64,000 nt of DNA, from positions 2,232,001-2,296,000 of the forward strand of contig NZ_CP082322.1 of assembly GCF_019884725.1 (NCBI RefSeq), given 5' to 3'. The translations under genes and the position numbers were made by a program. Below are positions 23,662 through 32,186 of the stretch, in pieces (positions within the stretch are counted from its first letter, which is position 1; every line of letters begins with the position of its first letter). The notes beneath the pieces were generated by a model. The model worked only from the letters and a program-made list of their open reading frames with translations. It searched no databases and had not been told where the DNA came from. This DNA is from Leucobacter tenebrionis (GTDB lineage Bacteria > Actinomycetota > Actinomycetes > Actinomycetales > Microbacteriaceae).

Positions 23662-24251
23662 TTGGTTTCGGGGCTCGGGTGTGGTGCGCCCGTGTCAGTT
23701 CCGTTCTGCCCAGATCCATGGGATCCCGAGCCCGGCTCCGGCCGGCGTCTGCGGCCGGGGAACGAGGTTCGCTGCACTTTTCCGGCGATTCGCCGGAAAA
23801 CGGTCGCCTGGTGCCGAATGCTGCCGGTCTCCCGCGTATTGCCGGAGTTCTGACGGGCCGGGTGAGGCGACGCCGCGAACCTGCTCTCTGGCGAAACAGA
23901 CCCCGCTGTCGGCTCCGATCCTGCACGCAGCCGCACGGGAGGCGCAACACGCCGCCTCGCCGGGAGTGAAGTGGCGTGTTGCGACCTCCAACGTCTAGGC
24001 GGCGGGCGCGAGGGGAGGCCGGTATGTCCAGGGCTCGCGAGACTGCTCGACGAGTACTCGGACGCGGAGACCGAGTCGGCGATTTCTCGACGGATCATCT
24101 GCGAGATTGAACGCCCTGCGTGAGACCATCCGTGCGCGAGAGGTCAAAAAGCGATCCGCTTCTCGGGGATTCGAACCCTTTTTGACCTCTCGTTGGGAGG
24201 GAGGCGGGGTGGGAGGGAAGCATGGCGCAGGAAAGCTGGGTGGAAGGAGGC
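23662..24251. other. Gene-poor interval with short palindromes
   Basis: No reading frame here shows recognisable homology or a ribosome site. Visible structure is a perfect 10-bp palindrome (23778-23800, arms TTTTCCGGCG), an 11-bp inverted repeat with CGCAACACGCC arms (23943-23983), and the 15-bp inverted repeat at 24137-24192. It appears to be decayed DNA between the tRNA operon and the metalloprotease operon. Confidence 0.6.
24137..24192. repeat. 15-bp inverted repeat enclosing a tRNA T-loop-like sequence
   Basis: Arms 24137-24151 and 24178-24192 (CGAGAGGTCAAAAAG and complement) are perfect. The 26-nt loop contains GGGTTCGAATCCCC on the minus strand, the usual core of a tRNA T arm, but the rest of a tRNA is absent. 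Confidence 0.65.
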
Positions 24252-24389
24252 AGGGATGCCGCCGTGTAGCGTGCGGTGCCGGGCGAGCCGCGCTCGCAGT
24301 TCGGCGTTGCGGGCGACGACGAGGCCGAGAAGCACATCGGAGTGCCCAGCGATGAACTTCGTCGCCGAGTGCACGACCACGGGAAGTCC
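24252..24389 (-). pseudogene. Remnant of a Cys/Met-metabolism PLP enzyme (cystathionine gamma-synthase/lyase type)
   Basis: About 45 codons on the minus strand read VVVHSATKFIAGHSDVLLG followed by LVVARNAELRARLARHRTLHGGIP. This is the PLP-lysine region of the trans-sulfuration enzyme family, with the Schiff-base Lys in SATK. Neither the N-terminal half nor the C-terminal domain is present. The upstream side runs into the terminator hairpin of the metalloprotease gene, and the downstream side into low-complexity sequence. It is therefore a deeply truncated fragment of a roughly 400-residue enzyme. Confidence 0.7.
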
Positions 24390-24400
24390 GCATATACGGA

Positions 24401-24434
24401 AGCGGGGCCCCGACCCGAAGGTCGGAGCCCCGCT
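24401..24434 (-). terminator. Terminator hairpin of the metalloprotease gene
   Basis: On the minus strand AGCGGGGCTCCGACC pairs with GGTCGGGGCCCCGCT around a TTCG tetraloop, with one wobble pair. It lies about 55 nt after the metalloprotease stop. There is no strong U tract, but the position and UUCG loop are typical. Confidence 0.75.
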
Positions 24435-24489
24435 CCTGGGTTGCTTCACGAGCTAGCTCGTGCTGCGCCCCTCGTTACTGCTCGTGAGC

Positions 24490-26979
24490 TTACGCCTCGG
24501 AGCGCTTCTGGCGGCGAGCCATCAGCACAACTACCGCGCAGCCCAGGAGGAGCATGCCGGCGGCCGTCAGGCCGAAGGGGAGCATCGAGACGTTGCTGCC
24601 CGTGTTGGCCAGGTCGTCGCCGTTGCTGCCGCCGTTGGCGCCGTCAGCGCCGGCGCCGCTGTTGTCGCCACCGGTGGTGCCGTTGCCGCCGTTGTCAGCG
24701 CTGCCCTCGTTGTCGGCGTTGCCACCGGTGCTATCGGCGTTGCCGCCGGTGCCCTGGTTGTCGGCATCGCCTTCGTTGTCGGCGTTGGCGCCATTGTTGT
24801 CAGCGTTGCCCTCGTTGCCGGTACCGGCCTCCTCCTCGACGGTGAAGCTCACGGTAGCGGGCTCGGAGTCGAGACCGTTGACGGTCTGGATCGCCGACAG
24901 CTCGTAGCTGCCCGCGGCCAGTGCGCCGCCGAACTCGACGCCCCAGGCGCCGTCCTCGTCGACCTCAGCCGTGAAGGCCACGCCGTCGACGTTCACGGTG
25001 ACGGTCGCACCGGGGGTGCCGGTGCCGGCGACGCCGCTGGGGCCCTCGCCTGCTGCGAAGGTCTGGCCGTCGGTGATCGAGGTGATCACCGGAGCCTCGG
25101 GAGCCTTCGGGGCGTCCTTGACGGTGAAGGAGGCGCTGGTCGGCTTCGAGGTGACGCCCTGAGCGGTCTGCGTGGCGCGAACGGTGTACTCGCCAGCGTT
25201 CAGGTTCGCCTCGACGGTCCAGGTGCCGTCCTCGGCCACGGTGGCCGAACCCTGGACGGCGCCGGTGAGGTCGACGGTCGCGCCGGCGAGGCCGGTGCCC
25301 GAGATCGCGGTCACGGGGCCGGTGACGGTCGAGCCGTCGGCGGGATCGGTGATGGCCGGAGCCTCCACGACGATCTCCTTGGGAGCTGCCTCACCCGTGA
25401 GGGTGTAGTTGCCGAGGCTGCCGTAGTTGCTGAAGCCGCCGGCCTTGGTGCCGGTCGAGGTCGAGCTGTCGCCGAAGCCGACGCCCTCGACCTTCAGGTA
25501 GTAGGTACCCGCCTTGACGTCATCAGCGGTGACCGAAGCGCCGAGGCCCGTCGCGGCTGCCTCGGAGGTGCGCTCGGGCGCGCCCGCGTCCTCGGCGACC
25601 ACGGTGCCCTCAGCGTTGGTGAGGGTGAGCTTCGCGTTCAGGTTCGCGGAGATGTCGGCGACCTCCACGGTCGCGGTGACCTTGCCGCCCTCGGTGGTGA
25701 GAGCGAACTGGTCGACGTCGCCGGTGTTGCCGATGACGCCCTTGGCGCTGAAGGTGCCCTCGGAGTTGTCGAGCGCGGTAGCGTTGGCCGCCTCATCAGC
25801 GTGGTCGTCGCCCGCGAAGTCGGCGCGGTCGGTGAAGGTCCAGTGGCTGGTGAGGATCTCGCCGGAGCCGTCGCACTCGTTCTGTGCGTTCGGCACCTGG
25901 TACTTGTCGCCCGGCTTCGGGTTGCTCGGGTCGGAGCCCTCGAAGGGGCAGACCGGACCGTCGTAGATGGTGCCGTCGGGCAGGGTGAGGTACAGGAAGT
26001 ACTCAGCCGCGGCCGAGCGATCGGTGATGATGCTCAGGTCGTCCTCGTCGTTGGTGGCGCCGGCGTAGTCGCCGTTGGACCACTGGGTGACCGGAACCTC
26101 GTAGCCGGCGCCCATGATCGGGCCCCACAGGCCCTCGACGGGAGCGTAGTACTCCTCCGAGCCCTGGCCGTCGTGCTCGAGGCCGAAGTTGTGACCGGAC
26201 TCGTGCGAGGCGATCTCGGCGACGCTCTTCGCGGTCGCGTCTGCGCCGCCCGCGCCCTCGGTGAAGACGAGTGCGCCGCGGAGGAAGTCGGATCCGGCGC
26301 CGCCGCCCCAGGCGATGCCGCCGGTGCCCTCGGCCTCGTCGAGCACGTCGGTGTAGGAGTCGGTGACGATGACGTGCGAGCCGTAGGCGTTATCGTCAGC
26401 GGAAGTCTTGAAGAGCGCGTCCTCACCGGGGTTCGTGGTGGTGACGTTCACGTTGAACGGTGCGTAGTCCTCGGCGACGGACGCCCAGACGCGAGCCTGG
26501 AATGCGGCATCGGCCTTCGCGGCCGGTGCGAAGGTGAGGGTCTCCTCGCCCTGCAGTTCGTTCCAGTTGGTGCCCTCGAGGGTCTCGCCGTCGAAGTCGA
26601 GGTAGACCGTGACCGGAGCGCCGGGGCGCGAGCCGTCGGTGGGGTTGCCCGGAACCTTGGCCTCTGCCGGTGCGTCGAACTCGTTGCCGCTGGGCGCCGT
26701 GACGTCATCGATGTGGGCGACGAAGCCCTTATCGGAGACGACGATCTCCCGTGCGGACTCGAGCTGCTGAACGTCTGCCGAAGAGACACCCATCTGTGCA
26801 GCCGCGAGCTCGTACTTGTCGCCGGCGGCAAGCGAGGTGACCTCGTCCTGCGCCGCCTGCGACTCGGTGGTTTCTGTCGGTGCGGGAGCCTCTACCGCAA
26901 GCGCGGGGCTTGCGAAGAACAGGCTGCCGAAACCGATCGTTGCTGCTGCGCCGAGCGCGAGCGGACGACGTTTCGTCAC
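24490..26979 (-). CDS. Secreted, cell-wall-anchored zinc metalloprotease with Ig-like domains
   Basis: The 829-aa precursor starts at a GTG preceded by GGGAG; upstream in-frame ATGs would put non-signal sequence in front. Residues 1-30 are a signal peptide ending near SPALA. The catalytic domain (about 115-330) has HESGHNFGLEH (H259, E260, H263, H269) and a downstream WGPIMGAGYEVPVTQW Met-turn region, as in metzincins. A pre-peptidase-like beta domain (about 390-535) and two Ig-like domains (about 545-720) follow. Next come Asn/Asp/Gly-rich NADN repeats, then LANTG, a membrane segment and the basic tail RRQKRSEA. LAxTG is the signal of class E sortases. It probably degrades extracellular protein while held at the wall. 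Confidence 0.88.
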   Translation of the reverse strand: MTKRRPLALGAAATIGFGSLFFASPALAVEAPAPTETTESQAAQDEVTSLAAGDKYELAAAQMGVSSADVQQLESAREIVVSDKGFVAHIDDVTAPSGNEFDAPAEAKVPGNPTDGSRPGAPVTVYLDFDGETLEGTNWNELQGEETLTFAPAAKADAAFQARVWASVAEDYAPFNVNVTTTNPGEDALFKTSADDNAYGSHVIVTDSYTDVLDEAEGTGGIAWGGGAGSDFLRGALVFTEGAGGADATAKSVAEIASHESGHNFGLEHDGQGSEEYYAPVEGLWGPIMGAGYEVPVTQWSNGDYAGATNDEDDLSIITDRSAAAEYFLYLTLPDGTIYDGPVCPFEGSDPSNPKPGDKYQVPNAQNECDGSGEILTSHWTFTDRADFAGDDHADEAANATALDNSEGTFSAKGVIGNTGDVDQFALTTEGGKVTATVEVADISANLNAKLTLTNAEGTVVAEDAGAPERTSEAAATGLGASVTADDVKAGTYYLKVEGVGFGDSSTSTGTKAGGFSNYGSLGNYTLTGEAAPKEIVVEAPAITDPADGSTVTGPVTAISGTGLAGATVDLTGAVQGSATVAEDGTWTVEANLNAGEYTVRATQTAQGVTSKPTSASFTVKDAPKAPEAPVITSITDGQTFAAGEGPSGVAGTGTPGATVTVNVDGVAFTAEVDEDGAWGVEFGGALAAGSYELSAIQTVNGLDSEPATVSFTVEEEAGTGNEGNADNNGANADNEGDADNQGTGGNADSTGGNADNEGSADNGGNGTTGGDNSGAGADGANGGSNGDDLANTGSNVSMLPFGLTAAGMLLLGCAVVVLMARRQKRSEA

Positions 26980-27152
26980 TAGATAATCTCCCAGGTATTG
27001 GTTGTTACTACCGGCCCCGGAAAAACGATGCGGACGCTCGCGCGTTCTCAGTTGCGGTCGCCCAAAGTCCCCCCGGAACCTCGACAAACGTAACCTGGAT
27101 GCCCGCTGAATGCAAGGCTGTTATCTCATTCTGGTAACTATTTCCCCTCCGA

Positions 27153-27656
27153 TCAGGGGTATAGCAAGAAGCCGTTCTTCGACACTTTTGCGCTGTGGTC
27201 GCGCAGCAGCAGCTCTTTCAGCTCCTCGACGGTCTTGCCGTTGCGCTCCGCGACGACCTCTATATCGTCTCCGAGCGCATCGATCGCCTCCTGGCCGCCC
27301 ATGGCCTTCGGCAGGACCTGCCCCGACTTCGATTTCAGGCCGCCCTCGACGTTGCTGCTCGCGGCGTTCGCGCCGCTGTCGCTGCCGTTCGCGCCGCTGT
27401 CGGACGAGCCGGATGCGGCGGAGGCATCGGAGCCGTTCGAGCCGTCGGAGCCGCTCGAAGCGTCCGAGGCGCCGGAGGCGTCCGGATCCGCGGCCTGCTC
27501 GGTCTCCGCGCCCGCGCCGACGGGCTCGCTCGTGTTTCCGTTCCTATTCATCTGCATCACTCCAAAGACGACTGCGATCGCGATCAGGACGGCGAGGGCT
27601 ACCAGGGCGATCAGCAGACCCCCACGGCGTCCTGGTGTGCTCGTGTTCTCAATCAT
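27153..27656 (-). CDS. Small membrane-anchored protein with Ser/Gly-rich linker
   Basis: The 167-aa protein has a short basic N-terminus, one membrane helix (about 14-37) and a Ser/Gly/Asp/Ala-rich linker (about 50-105). A C-terminal module of about 60 residues contains AERNGKTVEELKELLLRDH and ends VSKNGFLLYP. The end resembles the pro-region of secreted actinobacterial proteins, where a helix is followed by a strand like 'G-x-L-F-Y', and a similar stretch occurs near the N-terminus of the adjacent metalloprotease. GGAGGGGG lies 6 nt before the ATG at 27656; a longer frame to 27722 lacks this. No function can be assigned. Confidence 0.72.
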   Translation of the reverse strand: MIENTSTPGRRGGLLIALVALAVLIAIAVVFGVMQMNRNGNTSEPVGAGAETEQAADPDASGASDASSGSDGSNGSDASAASGSSDSGANGSDSGANAASSNVEGGLKSKSGQVLPKAMGGQEAIDALGDDIEVVAERNGKTVEELKELLLRDHSAKVSKNGFLLYP

Positions 27657-27762
27657 TGTTGCCCCCTCCGCACAGCGTCCGGTGCTGCCAAGGTAGTGAA
27701 GCGAGATGAGAATTCGCGGCAAGCCGAGCGGCGATCCGCTGATTCGCCCCGACCGAAGAGTC

Positions 27763-29088
27763 TCAGCCGAAGACCCGGTCCGGGTGCAAGAGCCGCCAGA
27801 GCAGGTCGGGCTCCTCGAACGACTCGCCGACGAGTACCGGCACCTCGAACCCGCCCTCCGGGGACTCGACGCGTACCGCGCCCGCAGTGCGCCCCGCCTC
27901 TCCGGCCCGTATCGGTGAGAGCTCGGCGATCCTGCTCGCCTTCTCGCCGGGCAGCAGCACGACGCTCTTCTCGGCCGATGCGACGAGCGGCACCCGCCGG
28001 CCGTCGACGGTGACCGCGCTTCCGATGCGTTCCCCCTCGGCGACGACCTCGAGGTCCTGCGGCGCCGCGTCGAGCGCGGTGAGCGCCGCGATCGACGATG
28101 TGATGCGTCCCTGCGGGGTCTCCCGCCCCAGCACGACCGTCAGCTTCACCACGGGCCGTTCGCCGGCGAGCGCCCCCTGCGCGGCGGCCAGGTTGTAGCC
28201 GGCGACGTCCGTTCGGCCGGTCTTGGCTCCTCGCACGTCGGGGATCCTGCTGAACAGCGGGTTCGTGCTCTCGACGACGCCGATGCCCCACGGGAGTTCG
28301 GCCCGAGGGGTGGCGATGAGCTCGGCGAGGACCGGCTGCTGCAGCGCGAGCCGTGCGATGCGCAGCACGTCGGCGGGCGATGCGACGTTCGCCTCGTCCA
28401 TTCCCGAGGGCTCGGCCAGCACGAGCGACGTGATGCCGTGCCGCTGCTTCCAGTCGTCGACCGCCGCCACGAAGGCGTCGTTGTCGCCGAACACGGAGTA
28501 TGCGTATGCCGAGGCGAAGTCGTTCGCGGAGGGGAGGATCGCGAGCGTCAGCATCTGCTTGACGGTGACCTCGGTGCCCACGGGGATCGGGAAGGCCACG
28601 CCGTCCACGGCGAGGTAGTCGTCCTGACGCTGGCGGTCGGCCTCCGTCCACACGTGCACGGGTCCGTCGCCCTCGATGGGCTGCCGTTCGAGCCCGACGA
28701 GCGCGGTCACCAGCTTCGTGATGCTCGCGATGGGCATCGCCTCCTCGGTGTTCGCCCACACCTGCTCGCCGTCGAGCCAGCCGACAGCGGTCGCGTCGTC
28801 GCCGGATCCGCTGCCCTCCGAGCCGACCCCGATCGCCCCGGCCCGGACGGCGGCCAGAGCGGGAGCCTCATCGGCCGCCACGGTGTGTTCGGCCCCGCCC
28901 TCGTACTCGATGGTCGGTGCGGGCAGCGGTGCGAGCGCGCAGGCCGCCGTGTAGCCGCCCGCCGAGAGCAGTACGGCGCCGGCGATCGTCGCGGCGATGA
29001 TCCGCGCGCGCCGGGAGCCGCGGGAGCGGTGGGGACCGCGAGGAGATCCGTCGGGCTCGAGGCTGGGATCGGGATCGGTGCTGGTCAC
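27763..29088 (-). CDS. D-alanyl-D-alanine carboxypeptidase (S11/PBP5-like)
   Basis: The 441-aa protein trims peptidoglycan stem peptides outside the membrane. It has a basic N-terminus, a signal-anchor helix (about 28-52), and the three penicillin-binding motifs: SITK (in MPIASITKLVTAL), SAN (in ILPSANDFASAYA) and KTG (in RGAKTGRTDVAGYNL). A beta-rich C-terminal domain follows the catalytic domain. The GTG at 29088 has AAAGG directly against it, too close for a ribosome site, and a TACGCT -10 lies 6 nt upstream, so a leaderless transcript is likely. The frame runs on to 29259 but without coding character. Confidence 0.88.
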   Translation of the reverse strand: MTSTDPDPSLEPDGSPRGPHRSRGSRRARIIAATIAGAVLLSAGGYTAACALAPLPAPTIEYEGGAEHTVAADEAPALAAVRAGAIGVGSEGSGSGDDATAVGWLDGEQVWANTEEAMPIASITKLVTALVGLERQPIEGDGPVHVWTEADRQRQDDYLAVDGVAFPIPVGTEVTVKQMLTLAILPSANDFASAYAYSVFGDNDAFVAAVDDWKQRHGITSLVLAEPSGMDEANVASPADVLRIARLALQQPVLAELIATPRAELPWGIGVVESTNPLFSRIPDVRGAKTGRTDVAGYNLAAAQGALAGERPVVKLTVVLGRETPQGRITSSIAALTALDAAPQDLEVVAEGERIGSAVTVDGRRVPLVASAEKSVVLLPGEKASRIAELSPIRAGEAGRTAGAVRVESPEGGFEVPVLVGESFEEPDLLWRLLHPDRVFG

Positions 29089-29279
29089 CCTTTCAGCGTA
29101 GAGGTCGCGCCGGTCGGCACGAGCCGCGAAGCGGTCGCAGCCCGAAATGCACAGCGAGACCGCGCCGCGATGTGCTGACGGGTCGAGTGCGCCCCGCCTC
29201 GATCCGGCAGAATGGCCGTGACGGATCGCGGCGCTGCGCCTCGAACCGGCACCGACCACCGCACTCGAGGAGGCTTCCT

Positions 29280-30464
29280 GTGACCGCAGCCCGCACCGCT
29301 CTCATCGCCGGATACGCGCGAACGCCGTTCACCCGCTTCACCGGGCAGCTCGCCGCCCAGCCTGCCACCGTGCTGGGAGCTCACGCCGCTCGCGCCGCTC
29401 TGGCGCGAGCGGGGGTCGAGCCGGATCAGGTCGACATCGTGGTCGCGGGGCAGGTGCTGCAGGCCGGCGCGGGTCAGAACCCGGCTCGGCAGACGGCCGC
29501 AGGGGCGGGGATCCCGCTCGACGTGCCCGCGATCACGCTGAACGCGGTCTGCCTGTCGGGCACCGAGGCGGTGTCGCAGGCGGCGCGCCTGATCGCGGCC
29601 GGTGAGGCGGAGATCGCGGTCGCGGTCGGCCAGGAGTCGATGTCGCTGGCTCCGCACGTGATCCCGCTGCGCGCGGGCACGAAGTACGGGACCGCCCAGT
29701 TGATCGACACGGTCGACCACGACGGGCTGACCGACGCGTTCGACCAGGTCGCGATGGGGGCTCTCACCGAGCAGGGCAACGCCCCGCTCGGTCTGACCCG
29801 CGAGCAGCAAGACGCCTTCGCCGCGGAGTCGCACCGGCGCGCGGCCGAGTCGGCCGAGTTCTTCGCCGGAGAGATCGAGCCGTTCGTCGTGCGCGCGCGG
29901 CGGGGCGAGAGCGTCGTCGCGGCCGACGACGGCATCCGCGCCGATACCACGGCAGAAACGCTCGCGGGTCTGCGACCCGCCTTCGCGGGCGAGGGCACCA
30001 TCACCGCCGGCAACGCCTCGCAGATCACGGACGGCGCCGCGGCGCTCGTGCTCGTGAGCGAAGCCGCGGCGGATCGGCTGGGCCTCTCCCCGCTGGCGCG
30101 CGTCGAGGCGACCGCCTTCGTCGCGGGCCCCGACACCCACCTGCACTCGCAGCCGTCGCGAGCGATCGCGGCAGCACTCGAGAAGCTCGACGGGATCACG
30201 CCCGGCGACCTCGCGGCGGTCGAGATCAACGAGGCGTTCGCCGCGGTCGGCGTGCGGTCGACCGACGAGCTCGGCCTGGATCCGGCGATCGTGAACCGTC
30301 ACGGCGGAGCGATCGCGCTGGGGCATCCGATCGGGGCCTCGGGGGCGAGGATCGTCGGCACGCTCGCCAGGCAGCTCGCCGAACTGGGCAGCGGATCGCT
30401 GGGCGCCGTCGGGATCTGCGGCGGGGGCGGGCAGGGATCCGCCGTGGTGCTCCGGGCCGTGTAG
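29280..30464 (+). CDS. Acetyl-CoA C-acyltransferase (thiolase)
   Basis: The 394-aa thiolase cleaves or forms 3-oxoacyl-CoAs. The acylated Cys lies in TLNAVCLSGTEAV (Cys91), the HPIGASGAR His near residue 350 is present, and the second Cys is in GICGGGGQGSAVVL. GAGGAGG lies 6 nt before the GTG; the frame extends to 29172 without a better start. It lies 35 nt upstream of an IclR regulator that precedes pcaHGBDC. A separate pcaF-type thiolase occurs at 49921, so this one may be an acetoacetyl-CoA thiolase or an alternative beta-ketoadipyl-CoA thiolase. Confidence 0.88.
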   Translation: MTAARTALIAGYARTPFTRFTGQLAAQPATVLGAHAARAALARAGVEPDQVDIVVAGQVLQAGAGQNPARQTAAGAGIPLDVPAITLNAVCLSGTEAVSQAARLIAAGEAEIAVAVGQESMSLAPHVIPLRAGTKYGTAQLIDTVDHDGLTDAFDQVAMGALTEQGNAPLGLTREQQDAFAAESHRRAAESAEFFAGEIEPFVVRARRGESVVAADDGIRADTTAETLAGLRPAFAGEGTITAGNASQITDGAAALVLVSEAAADRLGLSPLARVEATAFVAGPDTHLHSQPSRAIAAALEKLDGITPGDLAAVEINEAFAAVGVRSTDELGLDPAIVNRHGGAIALGHPIGASGARIVGTLARQLAELGSGSLGAVGICGGGGQGSAVVLRAV

Positions 30465-30499
30465 GGCCGGCGGCGATCTCGGGCCCGGGAGGGGACGCC

Positions 30500-31246
30500 A
30501 TGGGTGATGGTGTGCTGGATCGGGTGCTCGCCGTGCTCGGCTGCTTCAGCGAGGAGGAGCCGGAGCTCGGGGCAGCCGACCTCGCCGCGCGCACGGGCCT
30601 CGCGCCCTCGACGCTGCACCGGCTGCTCGCCGTGCTGCTCGAGCGCGGCCTCCTCGTGCGCATGCCCGCCCACCGCTACGCCGTGGGAGCGCGGTTGCTG
30701 GAGCTGGGCGAGCTCTCGCCCCTTGCGCTGCGCCTGCGGGAGCGGGCGATCCCGCATCTCATGAGGCTCTACGAGGTGACGGGCGAGAACGTGCACCTCG
30801 GAGTGCTCGACGGCGAGCCGGAGGATGCGCGGGTGCTGTACGTGGGGCGGGTGACCGGTCGCCGCTCGATCCCGACGGTGAGCCGTTCGGGCGGGCGCGG
30901 GCCCCTGCATGCGACGGGGGTGGGCAAGGCGCTGCTGGCGACTCGCGACGAGACCTGGCTGGCGCGCTTCTTCGCGACGCCGCTGCAGCGGGAGACGACG
31001 CGCACGATCGTCGACGAGACCCGATTGCGCGAGGATCTGGGCGAGACGCGCGCACGGGGCTACGCCCGCACACGCGAGGAGATGACCCTCGGCAACATCT
31101 CGGTGGCGGCCGCGCTTCCGCCGGTGCCGGGGTTGCCGCCGATCGCGCTCGGCGTCGTGGTGCACATCGACCGCGCCGATGAGCGGCTGCTCGCGCGCAT
31201 GGTGCAGCAGGCCGCTCGAGACGTCTTCGCGGAGGTACGCGACTAG
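30500..31246 (+). CDS. IclR-family transcriptional regulator upstream of pcaHGBDC
   Basis: The 248-aa protein has an N-terminal winged helix (about 1-65) with LGAADLAARTGLAPSTLHRLLAVLLERGLL. The IclR effector domain includes SRSGGRGPLHATGVGKALLA and GYARTREEMTLGNISVAAALP. GGAGGGG precedes the ATG. It lies 100 nt ahead of pcaH in the same direction and likely controls it. That gap holds a 19-bp near-perfect palindrome. A protocatechuate, 4-hydroxybenzoate or related effector is plausible. Confidence 0.88.
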   Translation: MGDGVLDRVLAVLGCFSEEEPELGAADLAARTGLAPSTLHRLLAVLLERGLLVRMPAHRYAVGARLLELGELSPLALRLRERAIPHLMRLYEVTGENVHLGVLDGEPEDARVLYVGRVTGRRSIPTVSRSGGRGPLHATGVGKALLATRDETWLARFFATPLQRETTRTIVDETRLREDLGETRARGYARTREEMTLGNISVAAALPPVPGLPPIALGVVVHIDRADERLLARMVQQAARDVFAEVRD

Positions 31247-31262
31247 GCCGTCATCCCGCGGC

Positions 31263-31323
31263 ACTCTCACTCAGTGGGAGTCCCGTCGGGGAATGTCGGC
31301 GGTGCCTGTCACTCTGGGGTGAC
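31263..31323 (+). promoter_or_regulatory. Candidate operator sites in the pcaH leader
   Basis: Two inverted repeats sit between the IclR gene and pcaH. One is a 19-bp palindrome ACTCTCACTCAGTGGGAGT (31263-31281) with one mismatched pair. The other is GTCAC-N6-GTGAC (31308-31323). They are plausible regulator sites, but no promoter hexamers were confidently placed. Confidence 0.5.
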
Positions 31324-31346
31324 CCCGTTCCTCGAAGGAGAGCACG

Positions 31347-32186
31347 ATGACAGAAGCGCAGAGCGCATCCGCGGCCCCCGAGTCGCTGCTGGCGGCTCCG
31401 GATCAGGCGTCGCAGGCCGAGATCGACCGTGAGACCGCCGAACTGCACGCCGAGTACGATCGCCGGGAGGCGGCCGGCGAGCGGTTTCCCCGGACCATCC
31501 TCGACTTCCCGCCATATCGGTCGAGTGTGCTCCGGGCGCCGACCAAGGATCCGAAGCACACCGACCCCGAGACGATCGAGCTGTGGTCTCCCGCGTTCGG
31601 CCAGCGCGACGTGAAGGCGATCGAGGCTGATCTCACACTCAACGGCGGGCCGGGGGAGCCCCAGGGCGAGCGCATCACGGTCGAGGGGCGCCTGCTCGAC
31701 TCGTGGGGACGCCCCGTGCGCGACCAGCTGATCGAGGTGTGGCAGGCGAATGCGGGCGGCCGCTATATCCACAAGCGGGATCAGCACCCGGCGCCCATCG
31801 ACCCCAACTTCACCGGTGCAGGCCGCATGATCACGGGTCCGAACGGCGAGTACAAGTTCACCACCATCAAGCCGGGCCCTTACCCTTGGCGCAACCACGT
31901 GAACGCCTGGCGCCCGGCGCACATCCACTTCTCGGTGTTCGGCAGCTCGTTTACGCAGCGCATCGTCACGCAGATGTACTTCCCGGGCGATCCGCTCTTC
32001 GCGCTCGACCCCATCTACAACACCATCCGCAACCAGAAAGACCGCGACCGACTCGTCGGCGTCTACGATCACGACCTCACGGTGCCCGAGTTCTCGATGG
32101 GCTACCGCTTCGACATCGTGGTCGACGGCCCCGACCAGACCTGGTTCGAGAACTCCACCTGGTTCGACGAGGAGGACGAGCACTGA
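31347..32186 (+). CDS. pcaH: Protocatechuate 3,4-dioxygenase, beta subunit
   Basis: PcaH binds the catalytic non-heme Fe(III) that cleaves protocatechuate to 3-carboxy-cis,cis-muconate. The 279-aa subunit shows the four-ligand set: Tyr in GGRYIHKRDQ near 142, Tyr in GPYPWRNHVNAW near 182, and two His in WRPAHIHFSVFG near 195. IEVWQANAGG and QMYFPGDPLFALDPI are further family signatures. The N-terminus up to about 50 is longer and charged. AAGGAG is 8 nt before the ATG. The stop and the pcaG start overlap by one base. Confidence 0.95.
   Translation: MTEAQSASAAPESLLAAPDQASQAEIDRETAELHAEYDRREAAGERFPRTILDFPPYRSSVLRAPTKDPKHTDPETIELWSPAFGQRDVKAIEADLTLNGGPGEPQGERITVEGRLLDSWGRPVRDQLIEVWQANAGGRYIHKRDQHPAPIDPNFTGAGRMITGPNGEYKFTTIKPGPYPWRNHVNAWRPAHIHFSVFGSSFTQRIVTQMYFPGDPLFALDPIYNTIRNQKDRDRLVGVYDHDLTVPEFSMGYRFDIVVDGPDQTWFENSTWFDEEDEH

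Noticed and set aside
24137-24192. A third tRNA gene
   Set aside because: Only a T-arm-like core is present. Acceptor, D and anticodon arms cannot be formed.
24460-26982. 840-codon plus-strand ORF opposite the metalloprotease
   Set aside because: It mirrors the protease codon bias and its repeats. The minus strand has a signal peptide, zinc motif and sorting signal.
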